This document shows, in pieces, positions 11,407 through 22,666 of a stretch of 64,000 bases of DNA. The DNA is from Cephalotus follicularis (Eukaryota > Streptophyta > Magnoliopsida > Oxalidales > Cephalotaceae). The notes beneath the pieces were generated by a model. It saw only the letters and a program-made list of their open reading frames with translations. It was not told where the DNA came from and did not search any database. The stretch's first letter is position 1. Each line of letters opens with the position of its first letter. The position numbers were made by a program, and so were the translations under genes. The stretch covers positions 834,711 through 898,710 of the forward strand of contig BDDD01000432.1 in the NCBI GenBank assembly GCA_001972305.1. Reading direction: 5' to 3'.

Positions 11407-11640
11407 GAGTCTACTTCAGACTAGGAGAGCTATGGTCTTGTATCAAGGGCCTACTCTGACTGCTCCTCGATTGGGAGTAGTCTGCTTCAAACTTGGAGAG
11501 TTGTGGTCATGTATCAAGGTCCTGCTCTAATTACTCCTCTGCTGGGAGTAGTCTGCTTCAGACTTGGAGAGCTATAGTCATGTATCAAGGCCCTGCTCTG
11601 ATTGCTTCTCTTCTGGCTGTAGTCTACTTCAGACTTGGAG
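11407..11640. repeat. 71-bp tandem repeat, about 3.3 copies
   Basis: Units begin at 11407, 11478, 11549 and 11620, each with TAGTCTRCTTCARACTTGG near the start and TCAAGGYCCTGCTCTGA in the middle. The period is exactly 71 bp. A partial unit (CTCTGACTGCTCCTTTGGG) precedes the array near 11355. It lies between the LTR of G and the Tat/Ogre protease remnant. Confidence 0.85.
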
Positions 11641-11989
11641 TTTTTATTACGGGGACTGCTGAAGGCTGTTCAGAAGTTTAAGGACGTGAACATTGAACCT
11701 CTTGTACCTTGCAAACTTGGAAATGTATTAAAGAAACATCATCTTTATTGAATGGATTCACCATTTATACATTTCTTCACTGATAGTACTACCCTTCAAT
11801 AGACCAGACAAATACATCTCTATTATTTTTGAGGAACGTAATTAGTTCCTCTTTCTCCACCTTTCCTAACTGGGAACCGACTTGGAAGACCTTGTCTGAA
11901 TTTCCTTCTTTTAAAGGCTCTTGCACAACATCCTCTGAGGGTGCTCAGGCTCTACCTCATCTCTGAGCTCCACATTAGCTATGGGAAAG
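11641..11989. other. No recognisable coding between repeat array and protease remnant
   Basis: No open frame or repeat of note. The minus strand reads on from the protease remnant with several stops, so this is probably eroded Tat/Ogre internal sequence downstream of protease. Confidence 0.5.
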
Positions 11990-12569
11990 GCCTTTTCCTT
12001 CCCATTATTCTTTATAGCCGTCTGATAACACTACCTTCCTGCTTGTTGATCTCGTCTGATTTGTCCCCAGCCAAACTTGGTCGGGAACTTCATCAACAGG
12101 TGCCTTGTTGACACTATCGCCTCCATTGCGTTCAGTACTAGCCGCCCAATTATTGCATTATAAGGGATTGGTGTATCAACCACCAAGAAAGTCATCTGCA
12201 CCTAGGTTTGGTAGGGGGACGAGCCTGTAATGACATACAAGTCAATGGATCCCAATGGATGGACTATCTGTCCAGCAGAACCTATCAGAGGAGTCTTCAC
12301 CAGCTTTAGCTGGTCTTTTGGAATTCTTAGTTGATCAAAGGCTGGTTCATAGAGGATGTTTGTTGAGCTCACACTGTCTACTAGGACTCTCTTCATGGTG
12401 ACCAACTCCACCAAAAGAGTGATCATTACTGGGTCATCATGAGGGAGACGTACCCCCTTGAAATATGACTCTGAGAAGGATATCACCTCCTCTTCTCCAC
12501 CAATCTTCAACCTTTTTCCTTGAGTGTGTTATTGCTACATGGCAAAGGTTTGTGTTGCATAGGCCTTTC
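11990..12569 (-). pseudogene. Tat/Ogre-type gypsy aspartic protease remnant
   Basis: Minus-strand frame from RKAYAT at the right edge, through ISFSESYFKGVRLPHDD, KRVLVDSVSS (the catalytic DSG has become DSV) and LVKTPLIG. After a premature stop near 12204 it continues with VVDTPIPYNAIIGR and STRHLLMKFPT, the typical end of Tat-lineage protease. Other stops lie upstream. The family protease would cut the Gag-Pol polyprotein; this copy cannot. Copia C begins exactly where the frame ends at 12569, so C was inserted in it. Confidence 0.8.
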
Positions 12570-15051
12570 TATTAGATAGGGGTGTCCCTGCAAGCCAATA
12601 GGTGGCTACATCCATATGTATTTTACATATGATACTCTATTTATCTATACATTCTCAGTTCCATTCATTTTCTATTGTGAATATTCAGTAACATTGGCAC
12701 TTGCTATATGTATTATCCTAAACCGTCACCATAGATCAGTTAATCACCATGTTAACTGAATACACATATCGCGCCCTGTCGTTCGAGGGGTTGGATCTCG
12801 TATCTGAGAGGTTATGAGAATGAGATCCTTACTCCCTTTTGACAAAACGTTCCAAGTCACGGGTTCACTTTCTTAGGGCAACTGATGAACCGCAAAGACT
12901 TTCCATGTTATGCTTGCTCTGAATTGTAAAGGAGGATGGATTATCTCATTGCCATTTGGGTTTACCCTAAAGCTGATTCGGGGTGCATGCTGGAGGCATG
13001 TCACTGAACTTACCCAAAATAGGAACCCTATTTGGAGAGTCAACACCTTTGTCAATAGGATTCCTATTGTCTCGGTAGTGTATACTCAAAGGTGGCTAGT
13101 GGATCATATGTGATATGCGTTACTTCCTTACACCTGAGCGGCTCGCATGCATTGTGTAATAACTGCTTGACTTTGATTTTCGCCTTCCCCAACACTCATC
13201 ACGTGCTGGCAAAAGGGTTGTCTTTGGGGCTTGTGGGAGCTGCATCGAGATTTATGGGCGAGTGCACAAGATGGGATTGTCACACCTGTGTTGAGGGTTA
13301 TATGCTCTATAACATCTATGACTGTTGAAGACTAAAAGTCCTGGCCGGGACTGGGAGATTGGGAACGAGAGGTTTCCGGGGATATCTCCCATAGTCTCAG
13401 TGCGTTCATGGAATTATAGTTATCGCGGTATTACCTAGGGTTGACATTGATCCAAACCCTTGACCGCGATCGGAGCTAAATATGACGAGGGATACATGAC
13501 ACATAAACCGATGACAGTGATAAAGTACTGGCTAACCAGATAATGAATGATAGAAGTGGAACTTCGGTCCACGGGTCTGGGGCATGATTGGGTATCATAC
13601 ACAGGCTATTTTAATAGTCAGAGACTATTAGAATAGTCGTACCAAAAATTTGGGATATTCTGGGAAATTTATCATTGTACCGGAATCCAACAGGGCTTTT
13701 GGGTCCCGCCTGATTTTGGAATAAGTTGACGTGTGGGTGACACATGTCATTTAGTGAGATGTTAGCATCTAAGAGAGATTTTACTTTTCTAGAGAACATT
13801 TTATTTGCTGAACATATCATTTCTTTATAAGTGAGTTCAAGCATCACCATAATAGAATGTTCCGTGCGAAGGGTTGTTTGTTTAACTTGTAAATGCATTG
13901 GGCATTTACTTGTAGATAGAGGTAGTGGGCTTTGTAGCTAATTGGGCAAGGGATTTTCTTCCCTATTGGGGCCAAAAATTGGGCTATGAATTGCCTTAAA
14001 TTAGGCATTAACATTTGCGAGAGAATGACTAGCCCAAATATGCATGCTTAGCCTACAGTTGTTGACTATTCAACTATGATAATTGTCTCTTGCCTTTGGG
14101 CATCACACGGCACCTTTTTGCACTTAGTGTGGCTGGACCTTTAGTGATGAATAAAGAGAAAAATTGATGAGTCATTGGAAGCTTTATGATAAGCTTTATT
14201 GAGATATTTAAGTATGAGTCATGCTTTAGATATTAAGGAGACTTGACTTATAAAACACACTTGACAATTCTTTCTTTCTTTCTAAGCCCACCCATCCATG
14301 CTCTCTTATTTTTCTCTTCCTCTCTTACCATGAGAGCACTTCTCCATTGAAGAAGAAGGAGCTTTGAAGCTCTTGAAGAGAAGAAGACAATACAACCTCC
14401 TCCCACCCTCCAACTTCTTTATAGGTGGAGATATTCTTCTTCAATGGATTATATCTTTACTTGTGTAGAAGTTTAGTTTAGGACATACACATCTAGCCTT
14501 CAGGCCTTCACAATAGCTTCTAGCCGTGCCTAGTGGAGGATTATTGTTGAAGACATAAAGCTTGGATCATGGTTTGAAGGAACACACAAAATTAGTGGAG
14601 GAGCAAAGAATTAGGTAATGGTTTCTAATTTTTCTCATCATTGATGTTTTGTGTAGATGGTATATATATGATGATGTTACAGGTTTGAGGGCTAGGATGT
14701 CTTTGCTGCCTTAATTTGTACCCTAGTAAACCCTAAGGGTTTGGCTCGATTAGGGTTAGGGTTAATGGTGTTGGTGTTAGGGTTTTGGTGTGTTACCCTA
14801 ATCCAATTTTTTGAGAAACCATGCTAGGGTTTGTGTAACCCTACCTTCAACCCGTCCGTATGTTGCTTGGAAAATGCAGTAGGTTCATTTGAAAGCTGCA
14901 TTTGAGATCCTTAGCATAATTGGAATAATTTTGGACATAGGATTTAGGAAGTCTCATTGCCTGGAGACTTAGAGAAACTAAAAATTTTAAAATGCAACCC
15001 TAAACCCTAATGTGCCAAAGTTGGTTCAATGCCTCTAGAGCCTTTCCAACA
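12570..15051 (+). repeat. 5' LTR of copia C
   Basis: It matches the reverse complement of 50871-53358 over its whole length (2482 and 2488 bp). The first bases are TATTAG where D has TGTTAG, so the terminal TG has mutated. It ends CCAACA just before the PBS. A patch at 14745-14770 looks like TTAGGG repeats but is too short and irregular to be telomeric. No coding. Confidence 0.85.
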
Positions 15052-15052
15052 A

Positions 15053-15066
15053 GGGGTATCAGAGCC
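15053..15066 (+). promoter_or_regulatory. Primer-binding site of copia C
   Basis: GGGTATCAGAGCC next to the LTR edge: the initiator Met-tRNA site with small changes at its 5' end. Confidence 0.7.
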
Positions 15067-15067
15067 C

Positions 15068-17195
15068 CTAATTATCTTCATTTGGACCTCAATTTGATGT
15101 TTAGTGGCTTGCTTTGATGTGTTATACCATTGGCTGAAATGTCACTCCCTAAACCCTATAGTGAAGTTGGCAAATTTAGGTCAAATTGGAATGTGCATTT
15201 CTAAGTTGATTTTTCCAACTGATTGAGCTAGTGTAGATGACTATTAATTTGGATAGTTTGTTGATCGAAAGATTAATACGTTGGGTGTTGATGGTGCATG
15301 AAGCATTTCAACCTCCTTGTGTATGATTTCGGATCTCGAATGGACCTTAAAAAGTCATTAAACGGTCGTTTAAAGTGTCAGGAATTTCTGCTGGAATACT
15401 GGTTACGTGCGGAAATTTATGTTCAGATTTTTTGCACTATTGACTGTAGACTTTCTGGCAGTTACCCTAAATAAAAAGTTAAACTGGTTAGTGACAGTTT
15501 GAATACAGGATTTCGCTGCACAGTTTCTGGCAGTTCCTACTAAGATTTTGGCAGATTCTGTACACTTATTGACAGTTTCCAGCACAATTACTGTTAGTTA
15601 CCGACAGGTTTCCTGCAAGCTTCCGGAAAGGTTTTCTTTGCAGTTTTTATGCAATCTTCGCACAGTTACTGGCAAGAATACTGTATGGATTGGATGGGTA
15701 CGTACCAGGGTGTTCGAGCAGAGACTCAATTCACTTACGCATAATGTTCGTTTATATAGTGCAATTTATTAAAGAGAAATATTAATATTAGTTTATGCTA
15801 ATTTTAATTGCATTGTTTTCACTAAATTAGATCTAATGGTTGGATCAATGAATATATGTAGTGGTGAACTACAAATAGGGTGACTATATTCTAATTTAAC
15901 TAGTGGGAGTGGATTTTTAATTTGGCTGGTAAATAAATCGACATGCCATTAAATATTAAATTGTCACTTGTTTATTCATTAAATATATTAAGTGAATATA
16001 TATATATATTTTTTAATTTCTTGTACATGGTGGTAGACTCGGGTCTAGACCTAGTTTTTTGGTTTCTTTCGTGGAAGTTATTTAAATTCTTTATTATTGT
16101 GGTGTTCATCTGGTCTGTAATAAGGCTGCTTGCGTGCGCTAATAAATTTTCTTATATATTATTTCGTAAGAGTAGAAATTCTCTTCTCCCTAAAAATTGT
16201 TTTCTTATTTTTTAATGCACAAGTGATGTTAATTTTAGAATGGGGATATAGTGATCCTTGAAGAGAGGATCAATAAGAATACAAGACCAAGTGAAGGCCA
16301 TGTATGCATGGTGTGAATGTTGTAATAAAGTAGTTATTAAATGATGTACACCTAGGAGACCTAGTGGTCACGTTTGGCTCATGTGATCACTATATTAGTT
16401 AAAGTCCTAAGTCAGGACATTTTTAGGATGCATGAGATGGATGTTTTTTCTTTTCCAAACACATCCAAGCATGCTAAGCCGGCCAAATGAATTGGAAGAT
16501 AAAATTTTATCTTAATAACGACTATGGTAAAACTTAAAACTTGATGAGACATAAATTCCTCCAAATGTGAAATAATAAGTCCATAGGTGGTGGGGCACTA
16601 GGGTGTCTTGTCGTTGGCCTTCCACGACTTTCGTTGAATGGTGTGGATATATTGAGGATGGCAACAGCCTCCGCTGAGGTCCTCCGTATGACCATTACTA
16701 TTCAATTTCAGTGTGAAGTGCAATGGAAGGAAATAACCATGTTTTGGTACTATGACAAGCTCCCTTGTGGGGATCAAAACAGATTCATTTCTTTAAGGAT
16801 TTTGGGTTAGGACTTATACCGGGACCATATTGTTTGCACAGCTGTAGTTGTTGACTATATGGGCCGGCATGCCGAATCTTGTATCAGATCTTACATTTCA
16901 AGGGCGAGAGGTCCTAATGTAAAATGTCACTCATGTCTACCTATCTTGATATTGTGGTTTGTCATGCGCTCGGCTGAGGCCATGATACGTGAGATAGATT
17001 CTGATCCCCACTAGGAAGCAAGTGGCTTCCTGAATTCCACATGGAGGTGTGGAATACGATTAGAATAGTGGGAGGAGCCATAATTACAAAAGACCAAGAA
17101 TTATGGTAATAATATTAATGGAATAATTTGATAATATTCTTTCTCTCATTCCTCAAATAGGTTGCTAGTTTTCACATACTCTACGAATTACTCAA
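15068..17195 (+). other. Long untranslated leader of copia C
   Basis: 2.1 kb between PBS and gag. It holds only short frames, such as a Phe/Leu/Ile-rich one near 15943-16215 that shows no family resemblance. The last 240 bp correspond to 56740-56975 upstream of gag in D, so the leader belongs to the family and is not an insertion. Confidence 0.6.
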
Positions 17196-17759
17196 ATGGC
17201 AGACATCACAAATGAATCAAACACTATTGAGACTCATAAGCTTCAGCATCATATTTTCACTGAATCGAAACGCATTTTGAGTATAATTCTCACGGGCATG
17301 AATTTAATTCATGTTATGAGTGAGATAGCCCCCGAGCTAGAGAATGATGTATCTGACCATCACAAGTCATGTGTAGCTAAGTGGTGGGACGAAGATTATC
17401 GAGCTCGTAGCCTAGCAGTTGTTGGCATGCTGCCAAAATTGCACATGCGGGTTATGCACTCACAGACCTTGTGTGCCATGCTTGCACCACTCAAGGAATT
17501 GTATGGCACCCAGTCAAGCACTAGAAAGGTAGATTTTGACCAGTCGGGGTCAAGATCATCAGTGCTGCCTCTACTTCCTACTGGAACAACCTCTAAGAGA
17601 GGTAGATAAGATGGATCTAGTTCCAAGGATGAAAACCCAAGGAAGATGCAGTTTATGACAAGGGATGCCATTCTAGAAAGGTTGTAAAAGTTTTGAAACG
17701 AGAAAGCTTGCTTCTTCTGTGGGAAACGAAGGCAGTAGAAGAGAAATTGTAGTATGTTC
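17196..17759 (+). pseudogene. Copia C gag, N-terminal part
   Basis: Starts MADITNESNTIETHKLQHH; its counterpart in D (56710 on the minus strand) starts MPDSTNISNTS. Helical capsid-like sequence with KWWDEDYRARSLAVVGM follows. A stop at 17608 interrupts it. Further on, a zinc knuckle ACFFCGKRRQ has lost its His and carries a stop. The frame is cut at 17759 by the A2 LTR and resumes at 37023 with the residues that follow the knuckle in D. Role: particle formation and RNA binding; this copy is dead. Confidence 0.78.
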
Positions 17760-20135
17760 TGTAACACCCCGTGCCCGAAGGGCCGACACGTTGCATTACT
17801 CCCAAAAAAACATAACAATGGTCGGGACTAGCAATATAAAAATGCGAAAAAACTTAAAACTTTACAACAAGTCATTGTGCGGAAGAAACAATAATCCATC
17901 ATGTGATACAATACAATACTAGTTCTATTACAAAGCAATACAGTCATTTCAAAAATAAAATATTCATCAAACTTCTCAATACAATATTACAAAGGAACTC
18001 TATAAATCCCAAAACGATCCCTCGGTCGATGGAATCTTCAAGCCTTTGGTCCGCTGCTACCTGCCGCCCTACCTATGCCACACACAAAAGTAGAACACAG
18101 CCGCACCCCGAAGGATGGGGTTAGCCACTACATGGCTAAGCAGAACCATGCAGCATGTACAATGTGCAATATCGGTGACAATCTATGCAATATCAATGTG
18201 TGGTGTACAATATAAATGCATGACATGGCAAATGCGTGCATACAATTAGTGATATGACTATCCACATGACACTGGCCCATAACAGAGCATACGGATAGGA
18301 TCTATAACAATTAATCAATGGCAGGCACTCAGTGGTGGTGTATCAAACACCCAATCAATCAATCAAATCCTATAGAGCACGCGACCTCGGGTCAGTACAT
18401 TGTCAATCAATAACAATGATCAATCCCACAGAAGGTAGTCCTTCAAAAGGGTGGGAGATCTATCTACGGTTCTCAGACTGATCAGGTTTGGAAGTCATAG
18501 ATCTTCCAGCCTATGGCTGGGTCAGTACAATCTCGATGAGCTACAACTGAGGGAGCTACTATTACCGTTAGGGAGCTACGGCCCTCAAGGGAGAATCAAT
18601 CGTCAATCAATCAATCAATAATGCTCGTCAGCAAGACAATACAATAAATGAAACGATCGACAAGATAGGTGGACAGAGTCAACAACCTAACATGCCGGCA
18701 CGAATCATAAGGTTGCTCTATAGGATCTATACAATACAATCAATCTGTCAGTACAATGTAAATAAGTGGTGATGTCTAATGGAGAAATGGGAATGTGTGT
18801 CCAACGTTCTGAACTTAGACTCACGACACCTATGACTCAATTAAACAATCAATCAATAACCGATAGGCGATGACAATCGAATCGACGAAATAGGAAGGAG
18901 CATCTATTCGGTCAATGAAAGTCACTAGGTCGTCGCCTATGGCATGAACTATCATTCTATCAATCCAATTTTTGAAAACCGTAGAAAACTGTGTTTCAAA
19001 TGCTTGAATACCTCAAGTAAGGCTTCGGTCAAGCGACAATGTGAAAAGCAGTTGAAAACTAGCTTTAAAACACCTAAAAGTTCTAATCAGCCCAAAAGGT
19101 GTCGGTGTCCTTGGTCAAAGACATCGATGTGTATCAGGGCATTCCTTTAAAACGGTAGAAGGACATCGATGTCCTTGAAAGACATCGATGTCTTTCTCTG
19201 TGTGTGTAAAGTTTTGGCAACGGATGTCGATATCCTTGGACAAAGACGTCGACGCGTTTCAATAAAAATAGCCTGGGAATGCGCATCGATGTCTTCTCTG
19301 GGGAGAAGAAATACCAAGGCAAAGACGTCGATGTCTTTAAAAGACGTCGATGTCATTGCTACAAAATCAAGGATGTTGCATTCTGAAGCGAAAGACATCG
19401 ATGTCCATGGGCTGGGGATCGATGTCTTTGCTGGACAGGGCTAATTTTTGTGCAGAAAACCAGCAATTTTCAAGTCAAAAACCAATCAAAACCCATTCTC
19501 TGAAAACCAAGGGTTAAAATCAATCCTTTAAGGTCAGTAAAACTAATTACAACCCTCAATTTACACTTTCAATCTCTCTATATCAATTAGGTCAAGGATT
19601 CAATTAAAAACTCTAAAAACCACAATCCATTCAATACAATCATTCAATCACTCAATTCAATCAATCAATATTGCAAATAGTAGGCAATTCAAGTAAAGAA
19701 GTCCTACCTAGAACTGAAGCTTCAATAGTTGAGCAACAATCGATCAATGGCCAGAAAAACACCCAAGAACTCGCTACTTTCTTGTTCAATCGACAAGCCA
19801 CAACTTGCAATTGCTATCCTTGTTGATGGAGGAGTAAAATCGAAGCTACTATGAAGGAGATGGAGGCTTCCTAGCTGAGAGGAAGAGAGAGAAGGATAGA
19901 GAGAGGGGGAGAAGAATGAGAATGAGGAAAATGGTTAAGGTTTTGACTTATATAGTCAAACCTGCCAGTTTTTTGAAACTCAGGCCAATATCCTGACTAT
20001 ACATGCACACCATCCATACTATAACCAATAGGTATATAAATACCTCAACCCAAAACATTGCAATACAATTCGTTAAAGTACAATACGGTGTAAGGTATGC
20101 ATGAACAGCACAAAAAGGGAATTCTTGTCGTTACA
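17760..20135 (-). repeat. 3' LTR of A2
   Basis: From TGTAACACCCC to CGTTACA. Contains the TATA-type octamer at 19947-19954 and the ATCGAT motif array at 19098-19432. The purine-rich AAGGATGGGAGAA on the minus strand just inside its right edge (20136-20148) is the likely polypurine tract. Confidence 0.88.
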
Positions 20136-20180
20136 TTCTCCCATCCTTAAAAGAATCCGGTCCCCAGATTCAATAGTCAG

Positions 20181-21529
20181 TCAGTCAAACAAGAAGGGGT
20201 ATCTCTCTCTCATATCATCCCCACATTCCCAGGTGCGCTCCATAGAACCATGATGCTTCCAGAGAACACTGACCAAAGGAATGGTCTTGTTCCTCAGTAC
20301 TCTGATATGTTTGTCAATAATCTATATAGGAGTCTCGATAAAAGACAAGTCAGGTTCCAGCCGAATCTGATTGTACTCATTGATATGTGAGGGGTCTCGA
20401 ACATATCTTCTCAACTGAGAAACATGGAACACATCATGTACTCCTGACAAGGTTGGAGCCAAGGCAAGCGTATAAGCAAGTCAGCTAATCCGATCCAATA
20501 CCTCGAAAGGTCCAATGAAATAGGGAGAAAGCTTTCCTTTCTTCCCAAATCTCATGATTCCTTTAGTGGGTGACACCTTGAGGAAAACATGGTCACCAAC
20601 ACTAAACTCCAAGCCTCTGCGATAAACATCAACATAGCTTTTCTGTCTACTCTGTACAATAGTCAATCGGTCTTTAATAAGTTTCTCTTTCTCTGAAGTA
20701 ATCTGCACTATTTCTGGTCCCAAAATGCTCCTCTCACTGATCTGATCCCAACAGACTGGTGATCGACACTTCCTACCATAAAGGGACTCGTAAGGAGCCA
20801 TCCGTACGCTCTTGTGGTAACTATTGTTGTATGAGAATTCAATCAAACATGAGTAATCATCCCAATTACCTCCAAAGTCGAGAACGCATGCTCGAAGCAT
20901 GTCCTCCAACGTCTGAATGGTCCTTTCGGACAAACCCTCTATTTGGGGATGAAAAGTGGTGCTGAAACTCAATTATGTACCCATAGCTGCCTGCAGCTTC
21001 CTCCAAAAACTAGAAGTGAAGCGAGAGTCTCGGTCTGAAACAATACTAACAGGAGCTCCATGTGCTTCATCTAAATTTGTAAAAAGTGGGCCGACTTCGT
21101 AAGTCGATCAACCACAACCCATATAGCAACATCTTCATCGTGGGTCAAAGGTAGGGTGGACACGAAATCCATGGTAAGGTGTTCCCATTTCCACTCGGGA
21201 ATGGGCAAAGGCTGAAGCAAGCCTGCCAGCCTCTGGTGTTCTGCCTTAACTTGTTGACAAGCGAGGCATCTCGATACAAACTCTGCGATTTCTCTCTTCA
21301 TGCCAATCCACCAATAGCTAAGTTTCAGGTCATGATACATCTTCGCACTTCCTCGATAGATAGAGAAACGAGATTTATGAGCTTGAGAGAGAAGCTTTTC
21401 CTTCAACTCGTTATCGGCTGGAATGCAAATTATGTTCCTGTATCTCAACAATCCATCTGTCGAGAGAGAAAAATTGGGTTTTAAACTCCCATCAATAACA
21501 ATAGCCACTTTCTGTAGTTCCATGTCCAC
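20181..21529 (-). pseudogene. A2 integrase with C-terminal chromodomain
   Basis: From the right: zinc-binding region (GSAKMYHDLKLSYWW, CLACQQVK), then Asp in LTMDFVSTLP. After a frameshift near 21070 come [13 protein letters not shown] and a stop at GT*LSF, then HPQIEGLSERTIQTLEDML with the Glu. The DDE residues are therefore all present, but frames are broken. The C-terminus shows VGDHVFLKVSP and [18 protein letters not shown] chromodomain follows at 20181-20345 (IRVLRNKTIPLVSVLW, ending MRERYPFLFD), with a stop just before its core. Chromodomains steer these elements to heterochromatin marks. Confidence 0.82.
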
Positions 21530-22666
21530 CCTCTAAGCTTCCCTGATCTGATCAAACAATGCAGGTTTCACCTGTATGTGAGAAAGTGTCATACAAGACA
21601 TCTTACGACTCAAGGCATCCGTGACAACATTCGCTTTCCCAGGATGATATTCAATATCACAGTCATAGTCATTAAGAAGCTCAAACCGCCTTCTATGTCT
21701 TATGTTCAAATCTTTCTATGAAAAGAGATATTTCAAACTCTTATGATTGGTGAAAACTGTGAACTTGGTCCTATAAAGGTAGTGCCGCCATTTTCCAAGA
21801 GCAAAGACAATGGCTACCAACTCCAAGTCATGCATTGGGTAGTTTTCTTCGTGTAGTTTGATCTTTCTCGATGCATAAGCTATTACTTTGTCGTACTGCG
21901 TAAGGACGCAAGCAAGACCCTTCCCGGAAGCATCGGCATACACAACAAAGTCTTTGTTCCTGTTTGGTAAGGATAAGACAGGAGCATAGATCAATCTATT
22001 CTTTAGCTCTTGAAAACTTCTTTCACAATCACTATCCCACACAAAAGCAGTGTTCTTCTGTGTCAATCGGGTCAATGGTGTAGCAATTAGGAAAAATCCT
22101 TCAACAAACCAACAATAGTACCCTGCTAAATCCAAGAAGCTGCGAATTTCAGAAGCATTCATTGGTTGTTTCCAATCCTTCACCGCCTCTATCTACGATG
22201 GATCCACGGATAAACTGTTACCAGAAACAATGTGCCCAAGAAAAGCAACCTCTGATAGCCAAAATCCGCATTTATCGAATTTGGCGTACAATCGATGATC
22301 CCTCAGTGTCTGCAATACAATGTAGAGGTGCTGGGCATGCTCCTCATTAGTTCTGGAATAGACCAAGAGGTTGTCAATGAAGACCACAACGAACTGATCC
22401 AAATACTGTCTCAACACTCGGTTCATCGGGTCTATGAAAGCTGCAGGAGCATGAGTTACACCAAAAGGCATAACTAGAAACTCATAATGGCCATAACGCG
22501 TCTGAAAGCAGTCTTCGAGATATCCTCCCGTCTGACTTTTAGCTGGTGGTAGCCCATCTCAAGTCAAGCTTAGAAAACATTGTCGCTCCTCTAAGCTGGT
22601 CAAACAGCTCATCAATATGTGGTAGAGGGTACTTATTCTTCACAGTAACTTTATTGAGTAGCCGGT
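21530..22666 (-). pseudogene. A2 RNase H and C-terminal half of RT
   Basis: Minus-strand pieces: [17 protein letters not shown] and FSKLDL (RT palm, 22540-22666); [12 protein letters not shown] and the active site as FIDNLLVYS, where the second catalytic Asp is Asn (22193-22471). RNase H follows with VVYADASGKGLACVLTQ and, further left, [17 protein letters not shown]. Stops lie at 22192 and 21715 and a frameshift near 22535. The other half of RT lies at 29747-30019, beyond element I. The lost active-site Asp alone would abolish polymerisation. Confidence 0.82.

Noticed and set aside
14740-15010. Possible interstitial telomere repeat (TTAGGGTTAGGG, several AACCCTAA)
   Set aside because: Only two or three adjacent irregular units, not the plant TTTAGGG monomer in array form; it lies inside the LTR of copia C and its counterpart in D is equally irregular.
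15943-16215. 90-codon frame with membrane-like segments in the copia C leader
   Set aside because: No resemblance to an envelope-like or other known protein, no counterpart visible in D, and AT-rich composition explains the hydrophobic residues.
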